Shown here: one piece after another, positions 25,272 to 35,130 of the stretch
Position numbering within the stretch: the first letter of the stretch is position 1
How the letters are laid out: every line of letters begins with the position of its first letter
Origin: Cytobacillus massiliigabonensis
GTDB taxonomy: Bacteria; Bacillota; Bacilli; Bacillales; Cytobacillaceae
Length of the DNA: 64,000 nt
Reading direction: 5' to 3'
NCBI RefSeq assembly: GCF_900199725.1
Contig: NZ_LT904904.1
Coordinates: 153,298-217,297 of the forward strand
Program-made: the position numbers and the translations under genes
Notes under the pieces: model-generated
What the model saw: only the letters and a program-made list of their open reading frames with translations
What the model was told of the DNA's origin: nothing
Databases searched by the model: none

Positions 25272-27272
25272 TCACCGATTCCAGAATCGGCCTTTGGCAA
25301 TGCCTTTAATAAATGATTCAATCGTGGAGTCTAATAAATTGTAAACACCCGCTCCCTCAAGTTCCACCCTGCTGGAATGTAATGTACGAGGATCACTAAG
25401 GGCAAGGGCTAATGGTTTATAATGTTTAAAGGTTGTTTCTATGAATTCCAGGACAGGTGTCTGTATAAGAGATTCAGTGCTGATGACTAATCCAGCATCA
25501 AAAAGGCAGGGATCTGTTGTGTTATAAGTATCGGTAACCTTTAGGAAATCATCAAAAAAAGAAACCTTTTTATCGATGATGCTATAATTTATCCGGTGAT
25601 TTGCTAAAGCCTTAATCCATTCTGACAGAAGAGATACATTGGGCTTCCCATTCAATACGATCGCGACATTCTTGGAATCGGGTTTGTAGATCGTATTGGC
25701 CATGCTAAGTGCGGGAGATTTTTTATCTGATTGCATTTCGAAATTTTCCTTAGGCAATGGCGCTCCGATATTGTCAGCTACCTCTTGGGCTAATTGTCGG
25801 TCTATATGATTCAATAGAGCGACTGCATTAGCTTTCACCATAGCTGATTTGCATTTGCCGAGTTCGAAGCTAAATGCATCTTTTACATGCTGCCGTTCAT
25901 AGGAGGCCAGGCTGTTAAAGAATAGTTTGGCCTGGGAGTAGAAATCTAGAAAGCTATCACTGCGGCCTCTAATTTTCTGCCCATCAATCTTTTCTTGATA
26001 ATGCTCGTATCCACCATGTTCTGCTGGAATGGGTGCTGGCTGATTATTATTTAAACTGTTGCGGTGGTAGCTTGTTTGGCCACGGTGAATCGTCATTTGG
26101 TGCATGCCCTCACGCTGATTGTTATGAAAAGGGCAAACAGGCTGATTGATTGGAATTTGGTGAAAATTAGGTCCGCCTAATCGCGATAATTGTGTGTCAG
26201 TATAGGAAAATAATCGGCCTTGCAAAAGAGGATCATTGGAAAAATCTATGCCGGGAACAACATGTCCCGGGTGAAAGGCCACCTGCTCTGTTTCAGCAAA
26301 GAAGTTGTCGACATTTTGGTTCAATATCATTTTACCGACGATTTTCACGGGTACCTCTTCTTCTGGCCATAATTTCGTAGGATCTAAAATATCAAAATCA
26401 AATGCATGCTCTTTTTCTTCAGGGATCAACTGTAATCCAAGCTCCCATTCAGGATAATCCCCCTTTTCAATCGCTTCGTATAAATCTTGACGATGGAAAT
26501 CAGGGTTTTTTCCAGCAATCCTCTGGGCTTCATCCCAGACCAATGAGTGAACGCCAAGTGCTGGCTTCCAGTGGAATTTCACAAAATGGGCTTGACCTTT
26601 TGCATTAATGAGGCGGAATGTATGAACGCCGAAGCCTTCCATCATTCGGTAGCTGCGCGGAATAGCGCGATCACTCATGTGCCACATAACCATATGAGCC
26701 GATTCAGGATTCTGTGCAATAAAATCCCAAAAGGTATCATGAGCACTGGCCCCTTGAGGGATTTCATTGTGTGGTTCTGGTTTGACCGCATGGACAAAAT
26801 CAGGGAACTTAATCGCATCTTGAATAAAGAATACAGGCATATTATTGCCGACTAAATCGTAATTGCCCTCATCCGTATAAAATTTAGCGGCAAATCCTCG
26901 AACGTCTCTTACGGTGTCATTCGATCCTCTTGATCCTTGCACAGTTGAAAAGCGTACAAAAACGGGGGTTATTTTGGAGGGATTTGTAAGGAAATCTGCT
27001 TTCGTATATGCCTCTAAGGATTCATAAAGCTGAAAAAAACCATGTGCACCAACGCCGCGTGCATGAACAATGCGTTCAGGAATACGTTCATGGTCAAAAT
27101 GGGTCATCTTCTCACGAAAATGAAAGTCCTCCATGAGTGTAGGACCTTTAAATCCCGCCTTTAAAGAAAATTCATCCTCTGCCATTTTCAATCCTTGGTT
27201 CGTTGTTAACGCATGATTTCGTTGATTATCCATGATGTATTGTTTTAATTGCTCAGTCTTTTTATTTTCCAC
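25272..27272 (-). CDS. katE: Large-subunit catalase, HPII/KatE type
   Basis: A 666-residue clade II catalase. The heme pocket motif [19 protein letters not shown] carries the distal histidine (about residue 70), and [44 protein letters not shown] is the conserved NADPH/heme region. [24 protein letters not shown] contains the proximal tyrosine. The last about 150 residues ([23 protein letters not shown] onward) form the DJ-1/GATase-like C-terminal domain unique to large catalases. The start is GTG 27272 with GGAGGAGG. A sigma-B-like promoter lies upstream. It degrades hydrogen peroxide in the cytoplasm. Confidence 0.92.
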   Translation of the reverse strand: MENKKTEQLKQYIMDNQRNHALTTNQGLKMAEDEFSLKAGFKGPTLMEDFHFREKMTHFDHERIPERIVHARGVGAHGFFQLYESLEAYTKADFLTNPSKITPVFVRFSTVQGSRGSNDTVRDVRGFAAKFYTDEGNYDLVGNNMPVFFIQDAIKFPDFVHAVKPEPHNEIPQGASAHDTFWDFIAQNPESAHMVMWHMSDRAIPRSYRMMEGFGVHTFRLINAKGQAHFVKFHWKPALGVHSLVWDEAQRIAGKNPDFHRQDLYEAIEKGDYPEWELGLQLIPEEKEHAFDFDILDPTKLWPEEEVPVKIVGKMILNQNVDNFFAETEQVAFHPGHVVPGIDFSNDPLLQGRLFSYTDTQLSRLGGPNFHQIPINQPVCPFHNNQREGMHQMTIHRGQTSYHRNSLNNNQPAPIPAEHGGYEHYQEKIDGQKIRGRSDSFLDFYSQAKLFFNSLASYERQHVKDAFSFELGKCKSAMVKANAVALLNHIDRQLAQEVADNIGAPLPKENFEMQSDKKSPALSMANTIYKPDSKNVAIVLNGKPNVSLLSEWIKALANHRINYSIIDKKVSFFDDFLKVTDTYNTTDPCLFDAGLVISTESLIQTPVLEFIETTFKHYKPLALALSDPRTLHSSRVELEGAGVYNLLDSTIESFIKGIAKGRFWNR

Positions 27273-27305
27273 AAGAATCCTCCTCCATATAATATTATTT
27301 TGTGC

Positions 27306-27330
27306 ATACCCTTTCTATTGAGAAAAAAAC
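27306..27330 (-). promoter_or_regulatory. Sigma-B-type promoter of katE
   Basis: On the minus strand GTTTTT (27330-27325) and a perfect GGGTAT (27311-27306) are separated by 13 bases. Position about 35 bases before the GTG start fits a leader containing GGAGGAGG. Confidence 0.75.
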
Positions 27331-27478
27331 ATTTAATAATTTTTCTGAAGTTATATTCATTTATTTGTCAAATGTTGTGGTTAATAAGTACTAATGGATT
27401 CGGTATTATAAATATAGGAATTTGGTATTACGGTGAAGATTTTATTATAGGATGATAGGAAGTGAGAGTAAAAATTAA

Positions 27479-28717
27479 ATGAAAACTTTAGCTTTTTTTG
27501 AAATCCCTATTGATGTAAAAACAAAGTCAACAAAGGGCAGTTCACCAAAGCTATTAGATAAGTTAATTGAGCAGCTGCAGGGAGCTGCAGAAATCAAAAT
27601 CTCTTTTTTTCTTTACAATAATCCGTATTTACATAAGGCAATAGAGCTGCTAGCTGTTAAGGGATGCCATATTATTATCTACACAATTCCCTTAAGCGGG
27701 TATGATAGGAGAAAGAAAGAGATCACTTTGCCAAACGGAAAAAAAGGACACTATTCTAAATATGAGTATGCTGAGAAAATTGTCCAAAGAGTAATGAATA
27801 GTAAACTCCCTATTGAATTAAGATATATTCCTCATACGAACGTTTGGTACGTTCAAAAGACCTCTCGCGGATTAGATTCGTATGCTTTACATAGCAAATC
27901 CATTTTAATCAAAAATGGAGACGGATCTTATAAATGCATATCAACCTCATCTAATATGGCATTAGGAGACCCGCCACATAGTGAAAATCTCTTTATCACT
28001 GATAGAAAGAAAGATATTCATATGTTTCATACCTATTTTGATTTATTGCATAAACAATCTTTAAGTCTGAAAGAGTACGGAGAATTTTGCCAGCAGTCTT
28101 ATGATTTCCAATATGTAACGAAGCCTTCAGATATTCAAGATGAATACGGCACATGTTATTTTACTGCGCCTTTTATTAAGTATAATGGAGCAGGGAGTAA
28201 TCATTATGTTCAAAATAAGATCATTGAATTCATGAAGACAGCGAGACAAAGGCTGTATTTTTGCTTCCAGCATATTAGCGATATAAATTCGTTTGACAAG
28301 CAAGCTCAAAACATTGTTAGTGAGCTTGGAGAGATTGCTGGATCTAACCCTTCTTTGGATATTAAAGTGATAAAACAAACTAGATCTAACCATCAAAAAC
28401 AGGGCGATCGAACAGCCAAAGCAGAACAGTTTTTAAAGTGTTTTAGGAATATAGAACAGAAGGTTCTTTTCCCAATTATCCATGACAAATTTATGATTGC
28501 TGACAATAATCTGCTTGTTACCACAGCCAATTTGACATCTACCCAGTTTGCATGGGCAGAAGACTATGAAATGAGGTATCAAGTAGGACAGGAGAAATAT
28601 AGTATATTAAATACTTTTTCAGATATTAATAGTTTCCATTTTACGCATGAGCATCCTGTTGTAAATGATTATCTGAGCCATTTCAGTCAACTTTGGATGA
28701 TTGGAGATTGTCTCTAA
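27479..28717 (+). CDS. Phospholipase D-like protein, candidate restriction nuclease
   Basis: A 412-residue protein with two PLD-superfamily HxK motifs: H138-x-K140 in ALHSKSILIKNG, followed by STSSNMALGDPPHSENLF, and H335-x-K337 in IIHDKFMIADNN, followed by TTANLTSTQFAWAEDYEM. Each HxK plus the following Asn and Glu resembles half an active site, so one chain would form a complete PLD fold. There is no signal peptide or membrane helix, so a cytoplasmic role is likely. The next gene, 122 bases on, is a C5-cytosine methyltransferase. PLD-fold nucleases occur in restriction enzymes (BfiI, NgoFVII families), so this may be the restriction partner; a lipid or nucleotide substrate cannot be excluded. 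Confidence 0.7.
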   Translation: MKTLAFFEIPIDVKTKSTKGSSPKLLDKLIEQLQGAAEIKISFFLYNNPYLHKAIELLAVKGCHIIIYTIPLSGYDRRKKEITLPNGKKGHYSKYEYAEKIVQRVMNSKLPIELRYIPHTNVWYVQKTSRGLDSYALHSKSILIKNGDGSYKCISTSSNMALGDPPHSENLFITDRKKDIHMFHTYFDLLHKQSLSLKEYGEFCQQSYDFQYVTKPSDIQDEYGTCYFTAPFIKYNGAGSNHYVQNKIIEFMKTARQRLYFCFQHISDINSFDKQAQNIVSELGEIAGSNPSLDIKVIKQTRSNHQKQGDRTAKAEQFLKCFRNIEQKVLFPIIHDKFMIADNNLLVTTANLTSTQFAWAEDYEMRYQVGQEKYSILNTFSDINSFHFTHEHPVVNDYLSHFSQLWMIGDCL

Positions 28718-28786
28718 GAATGATGGGGAATTGGGGAAATAATAATATCTTCCTCTAAAATCTGCTGATTTCTTGCCAATTTGCAG

Positions 28787-28817
28787 CGATGAACAATTAC
28801 ATCGTTGGTGTTATAAT
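28787..28817 (+). promoter_or_regulatory. Extended -10 promoter and inverted repeat before the methyltransferase
   Basis: TGT-TATAAT at 28809-28817 is a consensus extended -10. Upstream, CGATG and CATCG form an inverted repeat with an eight-base spacer (about 28787-28804) in the -35 region, where a regulator could act. The methyltransferase can therefore be expressed independently of the PLD gene. Confidence 0.5.
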
Positions 28818-28839
28818 GGACCTTTAGGAGGTTGAATTC

Positions 28840-30117
28840 ATGAAGCTAAACGAAAGAGGACGTGGGAAATATAAACCTGCCTCTGATTATTCCGTTGACG
28901 ATGTTAAAAACATATTATTTGAAAAAATAGCTGAAGAAGCCTCAAGAATATATGAAGATGACAGTGATATCGAATTGCTGGGTAAAATAAGGTACCAAAA
29001 AAATAAGTTCAATATGATCAGTTTATTCTCTGGATGCGGAGGACTTGATTTAGGTTTTGAATTGGCTGGTCTTGCAGCAGTCATTGGAGAAGCAGAAGCA
29101 CTCGAAGCTTTTAAAGATGAAGAAAAATATAATAAAGTCAGAGATAAAAGTGTATTTCATACGGTCTATACGAATGATATGTTTAAAGAGGCGAACGAAT
29201 CATACAAGCTGAACTTTTTAGATCATGCTTTACAGCATGAGAAGGATATACGGAAAGTTAAATATTTCCCTAAAGCAGATATTATTATTGGCGGCTTTCC
29301 ATGCCCAGGTTTCAGTGAAGCAGGTCCCCGTCTCGTTGATGATGATCGGAATTTCTTATATGTTCATTTTATTAGAAGTATTATGCAGTCCCAGCCCGAG
29401 ATATTTGTAGCGGAGAATGTAAAGGGAATGCTGACTCTCGGAAAAGGAGAAGTAATTAAACAAATTACAGAGGATTTTGCCTCTGCTGGTTATGATGTTC
29501 AATATAAATTATTAAATGCCAGAGACTATGGAGTACCTCAATTAAGAGAACGAGTTTTTATTGTTGGAGTGAAAAAAGGCCTTGGTTTCTCTTATAAATA
29601 TCCAGCCTCAACACATGGAGCGAAAAAAGGTTTAATTCCTTATAATACGTTAAGAGATGCTATTTATGACTTACGTGAAGACCCAGGACCATACTTTACA
29701 GGTTCTTATTCAACAATATACTTGTCAAGAAATAGGAAAAAGGCTTGGGAAGAGCAAAGTTTTACAATACAGGCATCAGGCAGACAAGCTCCTTTACATC
29801 CCGACGGTCCAGCAATGGAGAAGCTTGGGAAAGATGAGTGGCTCTTGCCTGGTGGAGAAGAGAAGCATAGAAGGCTCTCGATAAAAGAAATTGCACGTAT
29901 TCAGACATTTCCTGACTGGTTCGAATTTAGTAATGGAAACAATACAAAAGGATCTCTAAATAACAGATTGGATAAACAATACAAACAAATTGGCAATGCC
30001 GTTCCAGTGCTGTTAGCGAAAGCTGTTGCTGCGCCAATTGCAATGTTGGCATTGGAAAGACTGAAATCTAGAAAAAATAGTGAAGAACAAGCACATTTAC
30101 AAATGCGTTTATTTTAG
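28840..30117 (+). CDS. DNA (cytosine-5) methyltransferase
   Basis: A 425-residue enzyme with C5-methyltransferase motifs in order: motif I ISLFSGCGGLDLGFE (about 60-74), motif IV GGFPCPGFSEAG with catalytic Cys155, motif VI AENVKGM, motif VIII QLRERVFIVGV, then the target-recognition region, motif IX LSIKEIARIQTFPDWF and motif X KQIGNAVPVLLAKAVA. PCP instead of the commoner PCQ is an accepted variant. A 57-residue N-terminal extension precedes motif I and is unassigned. TTAGGAGG gives a strong ribosome binding site. It transfers methyl groups from AdoMet to cytosine in a specific sequence, not predictable here. The PLD-fold neighbour suggests a restriction-modification pair. Confidence 0.9.
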   Translation: MKLNERGRGKYKPASDYSVDDVKNILFEKIAEEASRIYEDDSDIELLGKIRYQKNKFNMISLFSGCGGLDLGFELAGLAAVIGEAEALEAFKDEEKYNKVRDKSVFHTVYTNDMFKEANESYKLNFLDHALQHEKDIRKVKYFPKADIIIGGFPCPGFSEAGPRLVDDDRNFLYVHFIRSIMQSQPEIFVAENVKGMLTLGKGEVIKQITEDFASAGYDVQYKLLNARDYGVPQLRERVFIVGVKKGLGFSYKYPASTHGAKKGLIPYNTLRDAIYDLREDPGPYFTGSYSTIYLSRNRKKAWEEQSFTIQASGRQAPLHPDGPAMEKLGKDEWLLPGGEEKHRRLSIKEIARIQTFPDWFEFSNGNNTKGSLNNRLDKQYKQIGNAVPVLLAKAVAAPIAMLALERLKSRKNSEEQAHLQMRLF

Positions 30118-30118
30118 G

Positions 30119-30141
30119 GAAGACAATTGTCTTCTTTTTTT
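30119..30141 (+). terminator. Terminator of the methyltransferase gene
   Basis: The palindrome GAAGACAATTGTCTTC (30119-30134) is followed by seven T residues. Confidence 0.8.
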
Positions 30142-30341
30142 ATATATAAAATTGTCGAATTTTGTCAAAATAACTCATATTTGTTCAGAATTTGTTGAGA
30201 ACATAATGGTAAGCTACAGTGTGTAATTAGAACTAGTAAGAAAGGTGTGGATTTAGCATCTAACTATTGATAATTGCTTTACTAGTTATTATTTTTATTG
30301 TGGAAAATTTACAATCACAGTTAGAGAAAGAGGGACATAGC

Positions 30342-33300
30342 ATGTCAAAAGAGAATAAAAATTTCAACAAGATAATGGCAACTGCTATTACAGCATCTGT
30401 TGCAACTAGTGCTATAGTAGTGCTTGCTCCAAGTGCTGATGCTGCAGCAGCTAATTTCAAAGATGTGCAGTCAAATGAATACTTTTATGAAGCAGTAAAT
30501 AGTTTACATATGCGCGATATTATTAAAGGCTATGATGATGGTACATTTCGCCCATATGAACGATTAACTCGGGCGCAAGCGGCAAAAATAATTGCACTTG
30601 CATTAGATTTAGATACATCAAATATCAAAGACCCGGGATTTAAAGATGTTCCTAAGGGGGATTTTGCCTATAAATATATATGTTCATTAGCGGATAAAGG
30701 AATCATTGCAGGTTATGGTGATGAATTTAAGCCGAATGATCCTTTAACCCGTGCACAAATGGCGAAGATTATTTCATTAGCATATAATTTCCAAAACAAT
30801 GATTCAAACCAACTGCCATTTACAGATGTTAAACAAGGTGATTGGTCAGCCGATTATATTGGAGCATTGTTCAAAAATGAAATTACAACTGGAACAACTC
30901 CGACTACATTTTCACCTAATAAACATGTTACACGCGGGCAAATCGCATCATTTGTCTATCGCAGTGAGAAAAAGGCAGCACCTGTTCAAATAACTGAGAC
31001 AGTTTCAAATATTACAAATGAAACACTTGTCACATCTGAGGGAATATATACCCTTTCAAATGAACAGAAAAAATGGATCAACCCTAGTAATCTAGCAGCT
31101 TTAAAGGGAGCTGTAATTGAACTAGCTGCAAAAGAGAATGAAATTGAAAAAATTGAACGTATCGAATTAACCGCAAAAGGTTCTATAAGTACAGATCTCT
31201 CTAATCCATATGCGAACCATGTTGTTTTTGATGGAAAAGGTGCAACAGTAGATGCGAATATTACCGTGAATGGCGACTACTTCACACTGAAAAATATGAC
31301 AATCAACGGAGACTTGCATGTTGGTAAAGGTGTCGAAAGCTCCTTCTTCTCAGAATTTACAAAAGTAGAAGGAAAAACGACAATTGATGATTCCTTACAA
31401 TCTGTAAATCAAACAAGCCCAGCTTATAAAACGCTAGGATTTAAGCTTGCAGCTGCTAATAGCTTCCTGGCAGCTGCAAATGAAACAGCAGCTAGAGGAA
31501 GAGTCGTATTCAGTGAATTCCAATTAGGCAATGTGGATATCGATAAGAATGCAGATGTTATTTTCCTATCTAAAACAACTGGAACATCTTTAGTGGGAGA
31601 AATCGTAGTTAATAGCAATGCAACATTAACTTCAGATCAATCAGTGACGCTTCCAAAAGTAAGTATTTCTCAGGGAGCAAAAGAAGTTGCCATTTACTCA
31701 AATGTAACATCTTTACAAGTGACTGCTACTGGTGAAATAAAACTATCTGGTAAAGGTGACATTGCCAATCTATCCGTAAAAACAAATGCAAATGTAGCTA
31801 TTCAAACACAAGGAAAAGTAGGTACTTTAGAAACAGTTAATAAAGAAACAAAAATCACGCTAGGAACAGCAACAAAGGTAGGCAATTTAGTCGTTCCATC
31901 AGGATCAAAGCCTTCTGATATCATTGGAAACTATGATTCTGTAAAAGAAAATGTAGAACAAGTTGGCGGAACAAAGAATCCAGATACAACACCTGCACCT
32001 CCTTCCGGCAACAATGGTGGAGGATCAAGCGATAGCGGAACTGTAACACCTTCAGCTCCAGCTGCACCTCAAGGGTTGCAAGGTGTAGCACCATCAATCT
32101 TATTAAATGACGGAAAAATCACTGGATTAGATCGAAATAAGTCATACCAATATAAATTAGCAGCAGCTACAACTTGGAATAATGTCCCTGCATCATCAAA
32201 CGAAATTACTGGTTTAGCAGCAGGCAGCTATGAGGTCCGTATTGCGGCGGCTGGAAGCGTACCTGCGAGTCAAGCAACAGCAGTGTCGGTTTCTGCGTAT
32301 CAAGCACAAACAGAAGCACCTACACAAATAGCCGTTATTAATTACTATACAGCAGGTCATGACGAGGTTCTTGTAAATAATGTTCCTGCTGGTGTGACAG
32401 TCAAGGTGTACGATGCCAGTTCGAATGGTAATTTAATAGGAAGCTTTACAGCCACAAATACTGGCATAGCTACAGTTCAAATTACAAATGGCTTTAATGG
32501 AAATCTTAATAAGGTTTATGTAACATTGACGGAAAGTGGAAAAGCAGAGAGTTCTAGAGCAGAAAAAGGAGTTCCTACTAGTTTTCCTGATGCCCCAACA
32601 CTTAATGATATTGTGGTAAAAAATACCCTGAGTGGAAGTGACACTGTAACAGTAAAATTACCAACTCCAGCTTCAGATTATTCCATTAGTTTATATGATA
32701 TAACTGGAAGACCATTATCAGGCTATAGTGTAATTTGGGGTTCAAATGGGGAAAAATATGCTCAATTTGATGGCGGTTTTCTCGATGGTCTTACTGAAAT
32801 TGATGTAGCAATAGTAAAAATATCAGATCAAAAAACACAATGTGCTGAGAGTTTAAGAACACGAGTGAGCATCCCGCCGGCTAACATAGTTGATGAAAAC
32901 GTAATACCATTGAATATACAGGTAGACAACACAGGAGTGATCTCTGGAGATACAGCTTCAAACGGTGCAACGTTTAAATACCTGCTTGTCAGTGAGTCAA
33001 AAGGAGCAGAAATAAGCTCTTGGAATACGAATACAACTGAATCAGATGTAGCAAATGCATTAGGTGGAATACTATTATCATCAAAACCAACATTGACGGC
33101 AGAAAATAATGATAAGCGCTTAGTGGCTATAGGGTTTAAAGATGGAAAAGTAGTTTCTGCTGGGGAATCAGCACCTATTAATATTGAGGGGCTAGGAAAT
33201 TTAACTGTTTCTGCAACGGACGATGACAACAGTGATAACAAAACAAGTATTAGCGTCAATGAAAGACCAGATGCTGGCAATGAATATGTTTATAAAATAT

Positions 33301-34259
33301 TTAACGATATAAATGAGGCCAATTCAGGTAAACCAGTATTGAATGCAGATGTAAATGAAAATGACGGCTGGACAAACCTACCGAATGATGGTCTTGTAGA
33401 AGCAGCCAACGGAAAAATAGTGGTTATCGTCGAAAGAAATGCAACAGATAAGAAGGCTAAAAAAGTTGGTCAAGCAACTGCGGTTACAGAGCCAGAGATT
33501 CAATTAATAGAAACAGTTATGTTAGATGGAAAATCAGGTGTCAGTCCACAAGACGGAAATGTGGAAACGATTCGTTTGAAATTTTCATCAAATATTGATC
33601 CCGCTTCAGTAAGAGCAGATTCATTTAAAGTAATTGATAATAACAGTATTGAAAGAAACATTGAATCAATTAAAGTAACAGATAAAAATGGAAGAACACG
33701 TTTAGATGCTCTTTTTACACAGGGAGAAGAGCAATATATAACGATTAAAGTTTCACCTGTAACGGGTACTTCACCTAATCTTCGTGTCATTCAGCAGGGA
33801 TCTATAAGAGGGCAAAACGGAGCCGAAATTACAGGAATTAATGTACAAGCAATAGATAGAGCAGCACCAGTCATTATAGAATCAACATTCCATGATGAAG
33901 ATGCAAACGGTATTGATGCTGAAGATTTAATAAAGATAACATTCTCAGAAAATATTCAATCTATCGATGTTCTTGATCAAGGATTAGTAAATGATTTCAT
34001 GTTAAAAAACACATCAGAATTTGATTTTGATGGTAATGATACGATTTCATTTACTGGTAATGTCGTTACAGTTAAACTAGGGTCTGAAACAGCAAGCAAG
34101 CTATCACATGGTACAACCATTACAATGAGTTCTAATGGAGATAATATTTCCATAGTGGATTTAGGTGGCAACAAAGCGAAGCAGCAGCAACAGCTGGTAC
34201 CAGGTGAGCAATACTCACAGCCTAAGGATATAGAAATACAAAACATACAAACCCCTTAA
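30342..34259 (+). CDS. S-layer protein with three SLH domains, exon 1 and unspliced isoform
   Basis: A 1305-residue exported surface protein. A signal peptide (about 1-35, ending APSADAAAA) precedes three S-layer-homology domains at about 38-82, 99-143 and 160-205 (YDDGTFRPYERLTRAQAAKII, FKPNDPLTRAQMAKI, TFSPNKHVTRGQIASFVYR) that bind secondary cell wall polymer. A beta-helix-like region follows, then a linker rich in Pro, Gly and Ser, then Ig-like and SwmB-like repeats. ATG 30342 follows GAGAAAGAGGGAC; an upstream in-frame ATG (30267) is not preferred. The stop codon at 34257-34259 coincides with the predicted 5' splice site of a group II intron. This frame therefore encodes the unspliced isoform, and exon 1 is 30342-34256. 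Confidence 0.9.
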   Translation: MSKENKNFNKIMATAITASVATSAIVVLAPSADAAAANFKDVQSNEYFYEAVNSLHMRDIIKGYDDGTFRPYERLTRAQAAKIIALALDLDTSNIKDPGFKDVPKGDFAYKYICSLADKGIIAGYGDEFKPNDPLTRAQMAKIISLAYNFQNNDSNQLPFTDVKQGDWSADYIGALFKNEITTGTTPTTFSPNKHVTRGQIASFVYRSEKKAAPVQITETVSNITNETLVTSEGIYTLSNEQKKWINPSNLAALKGAVIELAAKENEIEKIERIELTAKGSISTDLSNPYANHVVFDGKGATVDANITVNGDYFTLKNMTINGDLHVGKGVESSFFSEFTKVEGKTTIDDSLQSVNQTSPAYKTLGFKLAAANSFLAAANETAARGRVVFSEFQLGNVDIDKNADVIFLSKTTGTSLVGEIVVNSNATLTSDQSVTLPKVSISQGAKEVAIYSNVTSLQVTATGEIKLSGKGDIANLSVKTNANVAIQTQGKVGTLETVNKETKITLGTATKVGNLVVPSGSKPSDIIGNYDSVKENVEQVGGTKNPDTTPAPPSGNNGGGSSDSGTVTPSAPAAPQGLQGVAPSILLNDGKITGLDRNKSYQYKLAAATTWNNVPASSNEITGLAAGSYEVRIAAAGSVPASQATAVSVSAYQAQTEAPTQIAVINYYTAGHDEVLVNNVPAGVTVKVYDASSNGNLIGSFTATNTGIATVQITNGFNGNLNKVYVTLTESGKAESSRAEKGVPTSFPDAPTLNDIVVKNTLSGSDTVTVKLPTPASDYSISLYDITGRPLSGYSVIWGSNGEKYAQFDGGFLDGLTEIDVAIVKISDQKTQCAESLRTRVSIPPANIVDENVIPLNIQVDNTGVISGDTASNGATFKYLLVSESKGAEISSWNTNTTESDVANALGGILLSSKPTLTAENNDKRLVAIGFKDGKVVSAGESAPINIEGLGNLTVSATDDDNSDNKTSISVNERPDAGNEYVYKIFNDINEANSGKPVLNADVNENDGWTNLPNDGLVEAANGKIVVIVERNATDKKAKKVGQATAVTEPEIQLIETVMLDGKSGVSPQDGNVETIRLKFSSNIDPASVRADSFKVIDNNSIERNIESIKVTDKNGRTRLDALFTQGEEQYITIKVSPVTGTSPNLRVIQQGSIRGQNGAEITGINVQAIDRAAPVIIESTFHDEDANGIDAEDLIKITFSENIQSIDVLDQGLVNDFMLKNTSEFDFDGNDTISFTGNVVTVKLGSETASKLSHGTTITMSSNGDNISIVDLGGNKAKQQQQLVPGEQYSQPKDIEIQNIQTP

Positions 34260-35130
34260 GAAAACTAAACGAAACGTTACTTTATAAGCTAGAATCTAGT
34301 GAAATAAGTGGGAGGGATTCTAATATCCCTTCTAACTGTCACAACCAATTGATAGGTGAAAGTCCTATCCTTGATAACAGTCTTTATAGTCAAGTGCCTA
34401 ATCCTCCTGCGTCCGATGATGTGCTAACACACAGAAGGGGCGAAGTCAGGTGAAGTCGTAACTGAGATTGTCAGTGCGGGGCTCCTTAAAAGATGGCTAT
34501 GGTTAGGAGACGAATCCACGTATAGGCAGGGTAAGGTAATGAGTACTACGAATAGGCTACGCTAGGGGTTTAGTGCTTATCCTTCTCTTTGTAATGAGAG
34601 AATGGCGATTCGAATAATTTGGACTGTTAAACGAGTCGTTCTTACTCCTGAATAGTGGGAACCTAAGGTCATCAAAAGCAGGGATGGTTATGATGGAACG
34701 TTTGAAGCTTTATTAGAAGAGGTGGGTTAGCACCAGAGACGCTAATAAAGTGGCTGCGGGTTTATAGTAGTGAGGATCGCTAGCCGTTTGGACTTGTATG
34801 GCAACATATAAGGAGGAAAAAACTAGCAGGAGCGAAGGGACCCAGTCAATTGTTATTGCTCTTATAACGACTTATTTCCCCAATATCAATGTCGTAACTT
34901 TGTAGAAGGGCAAATTATAGAAATATAGATAGTCAAATAGTTTTAACAATGAATATATGATGTGTCCATAAACTGAATTCTAAGCTGAAGAACTTACAAT
35001 GATAAAAGGGTCGAAAAATATCATTTGATTATAAGAGTACATCTTATTGATGGCACGCCGTATGCGATGAAAGTCGCCTGTGCGGTGTAGACCAGTCGCA
35101 AACCTGCTGCGGGTTAAGACGACAAGGGAT
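34257..35130 (+). ncRNA. Group II intron without ORF, inserted in the S-layer gene
   Basis: An 874-nt intron core between the S-layer frames. Domain V (35055-35088) is a 34-nt hairpin, ACGCCG...CGGTGT, with GCGAT-GAAA-GTCGC at its tip; the catalytic triad reads CGC instead of AGC. Domain VI and the 3' end follow, ending in AT at 35130. A hairpin CGCTA-GGGGTT-TAGTG (34560-34575) looks like the EBS1 loop. AGGGGTTT (34564-34571) is perfectly complementary to AAACCCCT (34249-34256), the last eight bases of exon 1. The interval between domains III and V has no reverse transcriptase gene. A canonical GUGYG at the 5' end is not seen, so the 5' boundary is inferred from pairing and reading phase. Confidence 0.8.

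Noticed and set aside
30267-30341. Upstream start for the S-layer gene
   Set aside because: It would place 25 residues before a normal signal peptide; ATG 30342 has GAGAAAGAGGGAC ahead and gives a standard signal sequence.
34299-34304. GTGAAA as the canonical intron 5' end
   Set aside because: It does not match GUGYG and the preceding bases do not pair with the EBS1-like loop; exon joining there would also be after a stop codon.
34794-34800. TTGTATG as EBS2 pairing with CATACAA before the 5' splice site
   Set aside because: Its seven bases match, but it lies downstream of EBS1 and partly competes for the same exon bases, so it is probably coincidence.
35080-35130. GTG 35080 as an independent start for the 35131-37059 frame
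   Set aside because: It lies inside domain V of the intron, has no ribosome binding site, and the encoded residues up to 35130 are intron, not protein-like.
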